Source of the DNA: Crocosphaera sp.
GTDB taxonomy: Bacteria > Cyanobacteriota > Cyanobacteriia > Cyanobacteriales > Microcystaceae
Length of the DNA: 47,257 nucleotides
NCBI GenBank assembly: GCA_030064935.1
Contig: JASJEA010000013.1
Coordinates: 1 to 47,257 of the forward strand
Direction: 5' to 3'
Below the pieces are notes generated by a model. The model was not told where the DNA came from. It did not search any database and saw only the letters and a list, made by a program, of their open reading frames with translations. Within the stretch, counting starts at the first letter, position 1, and each line of letters opens with the position of its first letter. Made by a program: the position numbers and the translations under genes. Shown here piece by piece: positions 28,254 through 35,904 of the stretch.

Positions 28254-28320
28254 AAAAAAAAGGTTTTCAAGCCTCTAACTTGAGGTTGATTTAATTCTAA
28301 ATTCTACATTCTGATTGACT
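28254..28320. repeat. Direct repeat, left copy, flanking the STAND module
   Basis: It starts with eight A, then GGTTTTCAAGCCTC, AACTTGAGGT, TAATTCTAAATTC and ends TGATTGACT. The same series recurs in the same orientation at 32955-33014 with three or four substitutions and a 7-base deletion. Internally CAAGCCTC and GAGGTTG can pair as a small hairpin. Confidence 0.85.
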
Positions 28321-28425
28321 TTTTTTGCTAAAATATTAGTAATATTGTTATAGTTGACAGAGCTTTTTTTATGGCAAACTAATCATAGTTTATAATTTAT
28401 AATTATCTACAAAGTCATTAAGTAT

Positions 28426-28851
28426 TTAAGAATTAATGTTAGGAATAAGACGAAAAAGTAAGGTTAATAAAGCGGTTGCTATAGCAACAATAATAGGAAT
28501 GATTAAAGCTTTAACACCTTTTAAGTCTGCTATTTCTTGAATTAAAAAAGTCTGATCTTTTTTTAAGTCTTTGACATCTTCTTTGAGAGTTTTGATATCT
28601 TTTTTAATGTTTCCTACTTCTGTTACTCCTACTTTTAAATCGGTAACGTCTTTTTGGATGTAGTCTAGCTTATTGTTGACATCTTTCTGCATAGTGTCTA
28701 ACTTATTATTGAAATCTTTTTGTGTCGTGTCTAGCTTACTATTGAAATCTCTTTGCATAGTGTCTAGCTTATTGTTGACATCTTTAATTTCTTGTTTTAG
28801 TTCTTTAAGAAATTCCTCTAAGACATATGTAACGGTAATAGGTTCATTCAT
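28426..28851 (-). CDS. Tail-anchored coiled-coil protein with 11-residue repeats
   Basis: From the ATG at 28851 (MNEPITVTYVLEEFLKELKQ) the protein has 141 residues; an upstream ATG at 28920 is possible but would overlap the STAND stop. After a short head, hendecad repeats of the type NNKLDTMQKDV occur four or five times (about residues 22-70) and form a long coiled coil. Another charged coil (KKDIKTLKEDVKDLKKDQ) follows, then one C-terminal helix (GVKALIIPIIVAIATALLT) and a few polar residues. The soluble coil would face the cytoplasm. It lies just downstream of the STAND gene on the same strand and shares a similar upstream segment with it. It looks like a partner; no function is known. Confidence 0.75.
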   Translation of the reverse strand: MNEPITVTYVLEEFLKELKQEIKDVNNKLDTMQRDFNSKLDTTQKDFNNKLDTMQKDVNNKLDYIQKDVTDLKVGVTEVGNIKKDIKTLKEDVKDLKKDQTFLIQEIADLKGVKALIIPIIVAIATALLTLLFRLIPNINS

Positions 28852-28916
28852 TGTCTTAACTTTTATAAATATTATAGTATTCATTGTATCAAATGTAATT
28901 CTAAATTCTAAATTCT

Positions 28917-31900
28917 TCATTCTTCATTCAATTCTGGGTTTTCTTGCTCTGCATAAATGGTTAATATGGTTGCGAGGGTTTCCACTTCACAATCATCACC
29001 AGGACATCCTTGATAAGCTTTGAGTGCTAGTTTCCACTGTTTTAGGTTGGCTGCACTTTCAGACATAGCTGTTAAAGCAGAGGCTTTGGCAGAGGAATCA
29101 TCAATGTTGTCCGTAGTCGAGAGAGCCTTGTCGAGCAGAGTAAGGGCTTTGTCCGGTTGCTTTAGCTGCTCATAAGTTTCAGCCATCTTCCTTAAAGCAT
29201 AGGCTTTGTCAGAGGAATCATCAATGTTGTCCGTAGTCGAGAGAGCCTTGTCGAGCAGAGTAAGGGCTTTGTCCGGTTGCTGTAGCTTGCCAATAGTTTC
29301 AGCGAGTGCCCTTAAAGCATAGGCTTTGTCATCCGAATCATCAATGTTGTTCGTAGTCGAGAGAGCCTTTTCCAGCAGAGTAAGGGCTTTGTCTGGTTGC
29401 TTGAGTTTGTCAATAGTTTCAGCCATCTTCCTTAAAGCAGAGGCTTTGGCAGAGGAATTATCAATGTTGTCCGTAGTCGAGAGAGCCTTGTCGAGCAGAG
29501 TAAGGGCTTTGTCTGGTTGCTTTAGCTGGCCAATAGTTTCAGCGAGTGCCCTTAATGCAGAGGCTTTGTCACGGGAATCATTAATCTTGTCCGTAGTCGA
29601 GAGAGCCTTGTCGAGCAGAGTAAGGGCTGTGTCTGGTTGCTTTAGCTGGCCAATAGTTTCAGCGAGTGCCCTTAAAGCAGAGGTTTTGTAACGGGAATGA
29701 TCAATGTTGTCCGTAGTCGAGAGAGCCTTGTCGAGCAGAGTAAGGGCTTTGTCCGGTTGCTTTAGCTGCTCATAAGTTTCAGCTATCGCCGTTAAAGCAG
29801 AGGCTTTTTCATAGGAATGATCAATGTTGTCCGTAGTCGAGAGAGCCTTGTCGAGCAGAGTAAGGGCTTTGTCCGGTTGCTTTAGCTGCTCATAAGTTTC
29901 AGCGAGTGCCCTTAAAGCAGAGGCTTTGTGAAAGGAATGATCAATGTTGTCCGTAGCCGAGAGAGCCTTGTCGAGGAGAGTAAGGGCTTTGTCTGGTTGG
30001 TTTAGCTGGCCAATAGTTTCAGCGAGTGCCTTTAAAGCATCGGCTTTGTAACGGGAATGATTAATGTTGTCCGTAGTCGAGAGAGCCTTGTCGAGCAGAG
30101 TAAGGGCTGTGTCTGCTTGCTTTAGCTGGTCATAAGTTTCAGCGAGTGCCCTTAAAGCATCGGCTTTGTCATCGGAATCATCCATGTTGTCCGTAGTCGA
30201 GAGAGCCTTTTCCAGCAGAGTAAGGGCTGTGTCCGGTTGCTTTAGCTTGCCAATAGTTTCAGCGAGTGCCCTTAAAGCATCGGCTTTGTCACTGGAATGA
30301 TCAATGTTGTCCGTAGTCGAGAGAGCCTTTTCGAGCAGAGTAAGGGCTTTGTCCGGTTGCTTTAGTTGGCCAATAGTTTCAGAGATCGCCTTTAAAGCAT
30401 CGGCTTTGTCACTGGAATGATCAATGTTGTCCGTAGTCGAGAGAGCCTTGTCGAGCAGAGTAAGGGCTTTGTCTGCTTGCTGTAGCTGGTCATAAGTTTC
30501 AGCCATCGCCATTAAAGCATAGGCTTTGTAACGGGAATCATTAATCTTTTCACTCAGTTTCAATGCTCTCTCAAAATTCCCATCCTTAGCAAAGGCTGTC
30601 ACCGCTTGAGCCTGATACCAAGAACCACTAATTTTCTCACTAATATTGCTTAACTTCCAACGCACTTGTGTGATTATTCCTGTGGTCGTATAGTTCAACC
30701 AACTCCAAACCCCGATAACAATAAAAATCAGACTGCCAACAAATCCCAAAACTGCATAAATTTTCTGCTTACTTTTTTGTAATAAGACTTGTTTCTGTTC
30801 CCGTTTCTTTCCCCATCTCAGATAAGGTTGTTGCTGTTCAAGTAACCATAATTCCTTGAGATTAAAATAATAACGAGAACTACGACGATTCCCTAACCAC
30901 TCATTCACCCGACGCTCTAATAGTTGATTGGCACGGTAAGCTTGATCTTGTATTTTTTCCCCTAAACGAATCACTGCCGAGATCATGCCTTCATGGGACA
31001 ATTCAAACCCTTTGATTCCCTCTTTCTCAGCCACGGTAATTAATCCCGTTTCCTGTAAATAGGTAACAATTTTCTCTACTTCCTTAGCTGCAATATGTGC
31101 TTTAACCTTTTCCTGTAATTGTTCTAAGGTTTGTACTTGGGAACGAGTTTGCTGTTCCAAATTAGTCAAAGCAACTAACACCTGTATGGCAGATTTTTTT
31201 CTCTCGCTTCCCAAGGGTTCTAACATACTCTCTAAAAAGCTACGACGTAATCCTTCAATTCCTCCTAATTTTTGGAAAACTGTATGATTAAATGCACGCA
31301 TCGCTGAGGTATTTTGCTGTTTAATGGTTTCAGCAATAATCTGTAAGTCTACAGGAGAAATTAAACCATCGCTCACACTGGCTAACTCTTTTTCTAAGAC
31401 TTCTTGAACATAATCTCTTTCAAACCCTTGTTTATCGTTTTCTGCAATGGCTAAATCTTCTTCTGCCATGACTGCAAGAATCATGGTTGCTTCTTCTGGT
31501 GAGAAATTCTTGATATAAAAAGAGTTACCTCCGCTCTGACTACCAATTCTCAAACTATAGTTTAATGCTTCTTGAATTTCATCTAAACGAGCAAACCAAT
31601 CTTCTCGAATCGAAACTAAAATTTTTACTTCTTCTGTAAGCTCATTATCGTTATACCAGGTGACTAATTCTTGAATAAAACTATCCCGTCTTATCTTGTC
31701 ATCTGTATAAACAAAAAATTGCTCAAATTGATCAAAGACTAAAATTAAACATTTAAAGTCTTCACAACTCTGGGATGCCGTCTCTATTCCTTTCTTTAGT
31801 AGTTGGATAAAATTAAGACTTTCAACCTCTGCATTATCTAGACTTAAACTGTCTACAAAGGCATCTTTGACTGTTTCCAATGAATCTGAATCAGAAAATT

Positions 31901-32447
31901 TAACATAAACCCCTCGATAAGTCTCTGTCTTATTTAATGTCGCCAAAAGTCCCGCTTTAAGATAAGAACTTTTGCCAGATCCTGATTTTCCTTTCAATAC
32001 CCCAAAACTAAACTCAGGATGAACAACATTTTCGATAATAACTCTTAAATCTCTATAACCTTGTAAGCGAGCATAAATCTCTGCATCTTCTTCTTCAAAG
32101 GAACTCAAAAACTTAATCGCTTTACGTTTTTCTGCTTCTCGATAAATATGTTTGATGGGTGGTTTCGTTCTTAATTCAATGATTAACCCCACAAAAAACA
32201 TTACCCCTAACATAACCCAAATACCATAAAAAATAGGCTCTTTAACCATTGTCCCTAGGGTAAGTTTTGTCCCCCAAAACACCAGAAAAACTGCGATCGC
32301 AAACATCAATAATCCTACCCAGTCTCGGTTACGAATCATCCCTGCTACCCAGCGCAGAAACTCCGTTAACCCCTTCGTTAAACTGGTGATAGACTTAATT
32401 CCCTTTTCTACCGTCTCAACCCCAGAAGAGGGCGAATTGTCACTCAT
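28917..32447 (-). CDS. Transmembrane STAND-type NTPase with 12 near-identical TPR units
   Basis: 1176 residues. Two N-terminal helices (about 44-60 and 73-91) precede an nSTAND1-like NTPase: Walker A GKSGSGKSS (153-161), Walker B CLILVFDQFEQFF, REDWFARLDE and a winged-helix region ending FELSHEGMISAVIRLGEK. A basic stretch (WGKKREQKQ, KSKQK) leads into a third helix (about 570-592). The rest is tetratricopeptide: a degenerate first unit, twelve almost identical 40-residue units (KASALRALAETYEQLKQ, then PDKALTLLDKALSTTDNID), a degenerate last unit, and a tail with Cys-Pro-Gly-Asp-Asp-Cys. By the positive-inside rule the NTPase is cytoplasmic and the TPR array lies across the membrane. STAND proteins act as ligand-triggered switches in signalling and defence. 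The ligand and output are unknown. Confidence 0.85.
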   Translation of the reverse strand: MSDNSPSSGVETVEKGIKSITSLTKGLTEFLRWVAGMIRNRDWVGLLMFAIAVFLVFWGTKLTLGTMVKEPIFYGIWVMLGVMFFVGLIIELRTKPPIKHIYREAEKRKAIKFLSSFEEEDAEIYARLQGYRDLRVIIENVVHPEFSFGVLKGKSGSGKSSYLKAGLLATLNKTETYRGVYVKFSDSDSLETVKDAFVDSLSLDNAEVESLNFIQLLKKGIETASQSCEDFKCLILVFDQFEQFFVYTDDKIRRDSFIQELVTWYNDNELTEEVKILVSIREDWFARLDEIQEALNYSLRIGSQSGGNSFYIKNFSPEEATMILAVMAEEDLAIAENDKQGFERDYVQEVLEKELASVSDGLISPVDLQIIAETIKQQNTSAMRAFNHTVFQKLGGIEGLRRSFLESMLEPLGSERKKSAIQVLVALTNLEQQTRSQVQTLEQLQEKVKAHIAAKEVEKIVTYLQETGLITVAEKEGIKGFELSHEGMISAVIRLGEKIQDQAYRANQLLERRVNEWLGNRRSSRYYFNLKELWLLEQQQPYLRWGKKREQKQVLLQKSKQKIYAVLGFVGSLIFIVIGVWSWLNYTTTGIITQVRWKLSNISEKISGSWYQAQAVTAFAKDGNFERALKLSEKINDSRYKAYALMAMAETYDQLQQADKALTLLDKALSTTDNIDHSSDKADALKAISETIGQLKQPDKALTLLEKALSTTDNIDHSSDKADALRALAETIGKLKQPDTALTLLEKALSTTDNMDDSDDKADALRALAETYDQLKQADTALTLLDKALSTTDNINHSRYKADALKALAETIGQLNQPDKALTLLDKALSATDNIDHSFHKASALRALAETYEQLKQPDKALTLLDKALSTTDNIDHSYEKASALTAIAETYEQLKQPDKALTLLDKALSTTDNIDHSRYKTSALRALAETIGQLKQPDTALTLLDKALSTTDKINDSRDKASALRALAETIGQLKQPDKALTLLDKALSTTDNIDNSSAKASALRKMAETIDKLKQPDKALTLLEKALSTTNNIDDSDDKAYALRALAETIGKLQQPDKALTLLDKALSTTDNIDDSSDKAYALRKMAETYEQLKQPDKALTLLDKALSTTDNIDDSSAKASALTAMSESAANLKQWKLALKAYQGCPGDDCEVETLATILTIYAEQENPELNEE
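29101..30540 (-). repeat. Twelve 120-bp tandem repeats coding TPR units
   Basis: The period is exactly 120 bases over 1440 bases with no indel. In each unit the half coding helix B (ALTLLDKALSTTDNID) is nearly invariant even at silent positions. The half coding helix A varies at a few codons drawn from a small set (YEQL, YDQL, IGQL, IGKL; SSD, SRY, SYE, SFH, SSA, SDD). This is an in-frame protein repeat, not a CRISPR array. Confidence 0.97.
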
Positions 32448-33235
32448 AAAAGCCCTTTTTTACAGTTTTCTATTGAGTGTATCAAAATTTTAAGTAGTGG
32501 GAGGTAATTCTAAATTCTAAATCCTAATTCACTCAATTCACATTTCATTCATTTTGTCAAATCGCTTCACAAAAGTACATCCCCATTTTAGTAAATTTGC
32601 TCAAGAATTAACTAAATTTTCGGAATTAGAGTCAGCGATCGCTGATATTTGCTAACCTTTGACTACCGATTATCTAGGTTGTAGAGAATAAACGAATTTG
32701 TAGACAAACGTGCTCTAGATTCTCGGCATAACCATAATACCATAAAGTGGCGAAAACTCGTAAATTATTGATAATAATTCTCACACATTTAGTTATGTAA
32801 CAATTTCAACTAATCGAAATAAATCAACCAATCTCGTAAAAAGATAACTATTAATTATGCACCGTAGGAAACTGAGTCGTTAGAGATTAATTACCCCTTT
32901 AGCTTAAGAAACGTAAAGCAATGAACTACTCTTGTAAAGTTTTATATTTCTTGGAAAAAAAAGGTTTTCAAGCCTCCAACTTGAGGTGGAGGTAATTCTA
33001 AATTCTGATTGACTCTAATCAATGGTTGAATGGCGTAGGTATAAATAAGGAAGAAGATAGTCAAATATCTGTTGATCTGATTATCAGTTAAAAATGGGAA
33101 GTATAGAGAGTGTAGTAAGAGTGGAGAGTCATGAAATTTTAGGTTAAATTAGAACGGGAACCCAATCGATTGTATCTGGATCAACCTTGGTTTTCCCAAT
33201 TAACTAATCTATCCTGTTCCATTTCGTTTAAATAT
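32448..33235. other. 788-base intergenic region between the STAND and pilM genes
   Basis: No gene is seen. It contains the presumed STAND promoter side with TGTATCAAA and TAATTCTAAATTCT (32505-32518), a HIP1 octamer at 32635-32642, an AT-rich stretch (32690-32940) that I cannot explain, the right direct repeat (32955-33014), and about 220 bases leading to pilM that should hold the pil promoter. I cannot point to convincing -35/-10 boxes. Confidence 0.6.
32955..33014. repeat. Direct repeat, right copy, flanking the STAND module
   Basis: This is a 60-base copy of the element at 28254-28320: eight A, GGTTTTCAAGCCTC, AACTTGAGGT, TAATTCTAAATTC and TGATTGACT in the same order and orientation. Here the inner hairpin is CCTCCA/TGGAGG. 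Both copies are also preceded by TTCTTGGAAA, though the left one has extra bases between. Confidence 0.85.
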
Positions 33236-34360
33236 ATGTTAAGCCGTATTCAAGATAGTCTTAACAGTCTTGGTAGTTTGTTTGGAGGAAAGTCCCAAGG
33301 GGTGGGCTTAGAAATCACCCCAGAAAGGCTGAACTTAGCCAAACTGACTAAGCATGGTCAAGGCTATAAAGTTGCCAAATTTTGTAGTGCAGAGGTGCCT
33401 GAAGGCATTTTTGAGGAGGGCAAAATCATTGACTCTCCAGGGTTAGCCGAATTGATTCAGGAGTTTTTTGCCGAGAACAAAATCAAGACAAAACGCATTG
33501 CCACCGCCGTTCCCATGCGGGAGGCTATTATTCGTATTATCCCCATTCCCGCAGAATTGGATGAAGCGGAACTACGGGATATGGTGTTAAACCATGAAGC
33601 AGCTTTGTACCTACCTTATCCTAGAGAAGAAGTGGATCTCGATTATCAAAAATTGGGATTTTTTGAAGATGAGGATGGCATTGAAAAAGTCCAGGTTCTC
33701 TTGGTAGCCACCAGAAGAGAAGTAACAGACTCTTATATGGATACCTTTGGTCAAGCTGGACTACAAATTGATGTGCTAGAAATCAACAGTTTTTCCGTAA
33801 TTCGTACCATTAGAGAACAACTGCGTCAGTTTGGGTCCAAAGAAGCGACGGTTTTAGTGGACTTAGAATTTGATAGTACAGAAATTGCCATTGTCGTTGA
33901 TGGCGTTCCCCAATTTTCTCGAACCGTTCCCATTGGCACCTTTCAGATGCAAAACGCCCTATCACGGGCCATGAATTTGCCCCCCTCCCGTAGCCCTGAA
34001 ATTCTCCAGGGTATGACCATTCCCGTGACTCAGTTTGATAGTTTAACCACCCAAGGAACAGCCGTTAACCCAGGAATGACTGCTTTAATGAGAGTGTTAG
34101 GGGAATTAACCGACGAGTTGCGCCGTTCCATTAACTTCTACTTAAACCAAAGTGAAGAACTTGAAGTGGTACAACTGCTGTTGGCAGGACCGGGAGGGGG
34201 GTTAGTGCAACTCGACGAATATTTTACCCATCGTTTAAGTTTACCCACCATGCAAATTGATCCCATTGCTGCTTTATCCTTAGAAATGGATCAAGACGTT
34301 CCTTCCGTGCAACGGCCGGCCTTAGGAACGGTCTTAGGTTTAGGGTTAAGGGAGGTCTAA
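33236..34360 (+). CDS. pilM: Type IV pilus assembly protein PilM
   Basis: 374 residues from the ATG at 33236 (MLSRIQDSLNSLGSLFGG). The open frame extends further upstream only to a TTG and non-homologous sequence. It has the actin/FtsA-like fold: phosphate-1 strand GVGLEITPERLNLAKL, then TVLVDLEFDSTEIAIVVDGV, and the adenosine motif LLLAGPGGGLVQLDEY. PilM is cytoplasmic and binds the N-terminal tail of PilN, linking the assembly motor to the PilNO alignment ring. It is first of four pil genes (M, N, O, Q), with four bases to pilN. In cyanobacteria this complex serves phototaxis and natural competence. Confidence 0.93.
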   Translation: MLSRIQDSLNSLGSLFGGKSQGVGLEITPERLNLAKLTKHGQGYKVAKFCSAEVPEGIFEEGKIIDSPGLAELIQEFFAENKIKTKRIATAVPMREAIIRIIPIPAELDEAELRDMVLNHEAALYLPYPREEVDLDYQKLGFFEDEDGIEKVQVLLVATRREVTDSYMDTFGQAGLQIDVLEINSFSVIRTIREQLRQFGSKEATVLVDLEFDSTEIAIVVDGVPQFSRTVPIGTFQMQNALSRAMNLPPSRSPEILQGMTIPVTQFDSLTTQGTAVNPGMTALMRVLGELTDELRRSINFYLNQSEELEVVQLLLAGPGGGLVQLDEYFTHRLSLPTMQIDPIAALSLEMDQDVPSVQRPALGTVLGLGLREV

Positions 34361-34364
34361 TTCA

Positions 34365-35096
34365 ATGTATAGTTTAGATGTTAATTTTCTTAAAGATCGT
34401 AATCTTGATACTGGTGCCAAAGTAACGAGCACCAGTTTAGCACCAACTCGCAGCTTTTCTCTGACAGAACAACTGCCTCTGTTAATTGGTGGGGCTGTTA
34501 TGGTCATCTTACCTGCTATTACAGCTAGTTCTTTGTTGGTGTTGAATCAATTATCCTCTTCAACTCAGCAGAGAATACAACAGTTAGACAGTCAACTTGG
34601 ACAACTCAATGCTCAAAATAAGAGTATTGAAGAAATTGAAGCCAAGGTTAAACAAAATGATGAGGAGATTAAATCGTTAGTCACCGTCTTCAATCAAATT
34701 CGTCCTTGGTCAGCCCTGTTACGGGAAATTGAAGGACAAATTCCCCCCAATGTACGAGTCAATTCTATCATCCAAAAAGAAAATGAATTGAGCATTATCG
34801 GTCTTGCCATAACCTATGATGACCTCAATGACTTTTTATTAACCTTACAAAGTTCTCCTTTGCTAGAAGCAGAAGAAACGGTCATTGAAACAGCTAGTTT
34901 ACAGGATATTCCCGTAGAAATAGAAGTCCCTGACAATGTTGAAGTGGAAACTCCCAAAGGGGTGAGATACACGATCAAAACTGCTATTAGTGATCGTCCC
35001 TCATCGGATTTAAGACGGATCTTCTCTGATAATGGAGCCATTGGTTTAATTAACCGTATTGAAACCCTCGAACGTAAAGGAGTATTAAAACGATGA
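34365..35096 (+). CDS. pilN: Type IV pilus alignment protein PilN
   Basis: 243 residues. The N-terminal MYSLDVNFLKDRNL is the cyanobacterial form of the PilM-binding motif (INLLP in other bacteria). One membrane helix at about 37-62 is followed by a periplasmic coiled coil (QQRIQQLDSQLGQLNAQNKS) and a ferredoxin-like domain (PWSALLREIEGQIPPNVRV). PilN pairs with PilO to form the periplasmic ring connecting the inner-membrane platform to the PilQ secretin. Its stop overlaps the pilO start by ATGA. Confidence 0.9.
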   Translation: MYSLDVNFLKDRNLDTGAKVTSTSLAPTRSFSLTEQLPLLIGGAVMVILPAITASSLLVLNQLSSSTQQRIQQLDSQLGQLNAQNKSIEEIEAKVKQNDEEIKSLVTVFNQIRPWSALLREIEGQIPPNVRVNSIIQKENELSIIGLAITYDDLNDFLLTLQSSPLLEAEETVIETASLQDIPVEIEVPDNVEVETPKGVRYTIKTAISDRPSSDLRRIFSDNGAIGLINRIETLERKGVLKR

Positions 35097-35860
35097 CTGT
35101 TTCAGATGAATTTAACTCCACACAAACCGATGTGGATTTTGATGAGGTTGGTAGTGGTTATCCCACAGCCTTCGGTATCACCTTTACCCCTCAAATAACT
35201 GGTCTCATCTTGGGAGCATTAGGGCTATTAGGCTCGATTTATGTTGTTTTCAACTTCGTCATGCCGGCTCACAAGAGTTATCAAAGTCTCAAGGCGGATG
35301 AAGTGGCCAAACAAAGTCAAGTCAAGCAACAAGAGTCTGGAGAATTGAGTCAAAAAATGCTGGAAACTGAGGCTAAACTCAGAGAATCAGAAGCTCTGAG
35401 AAATCAGGTTTTGGCCCTATTTTCCAGCGAAGACAGTCTCAAAACTATGCTCTTCGACATTAACCAACTGGTGGAAAAACACAGATTGCAATTAATTAGT
35501 TTTAAACCAAATGGTTCGGTTACAGTGGTTACGGATGGTTCTTTAGGAACTGGGGTAAATAATCGTCTTAAACGGCAGCGATTTGGTCTAACTATTGAGG
35601 GCAATTTTGAGTCAACTCAAAGTCTTCTGCGAGATTTAGAGCGATTACAACCCCTATTAGTCATTACAGGACTAGACTCTAAATTAGTGGAAGACAAATT
35701 TTTGATCAACGTTAAAGATTCCGAAGAGGTGGGAGAAGAAACGACTATCACAGGCAATAACTCTTTAAAAACCCGTTTTACGTTAGATGCTATTTTACCC
35801 TTGAGTCCTGAAGAGTTAGCTAAATTGAGTCCTGAAGAAGAGGGTGAAGAGGCAAAATAG
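35093..35860 (+). CDS. pilO: Type IV pilus alignment protein PilO
   Basis: 255 residues: an acidic cytoplasmic tail, one membrane helix at about 35-56 (TGLILGALGLLGSIYVVFNF), a coiled coil (residues about 65-105) and a C-terminal periplasmic domain with FGLTIEGNFESTQSLLRDLERL, typical of PilO. It forms heterodimers with PilN. The start is set by the ATGA overlap with pilN. The C-terminus is acidic (PEELAKLSPEEEGEE). PilP is not encoded between pilO and pilQ, as is usual in cyanobacteria. Confidence 0.9.
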   Translation: MTVSDEFNSTQTDVDFDEVGSGYPTAFGITFTPQITGLILGALGLLGSIYVVFNFVMPAHKSYQSLKADEVAKQSQVKQQESGELSQKMLETEAKLRESEALRNQVLALFSSEDSLKTMLFDINQLVEKHRLQLISFKPNGSVTVVTDGSLGTGVNNRLKRQRFGLTIEGNFESTQSLLRDLERLQPLLVITGLDSKLVEDKFLINVKDSEEVGEETTITGNNSLKTRFTLDAILPLSPEELAKLSPEEEGEEAK

Positions 35861-35904
35861 TCTCAATCTGTCATTATTTAGTTGTGTGTGAAAAGGAGTG
35901 AACC

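Noticed and set aside
29326-29691. Open frame on the plus strand across the repeats
   Set aside because: It is an antisense shadow of the TPR array; it repeats with the same period and has no ribosome-binding site.
29101-30540. Regular 120-bp repeats resembling a CRISPR or satellite array
   Set aside because: The repeats are in frame with the STAND gene, have no unique spacers, and translate to TPR units.
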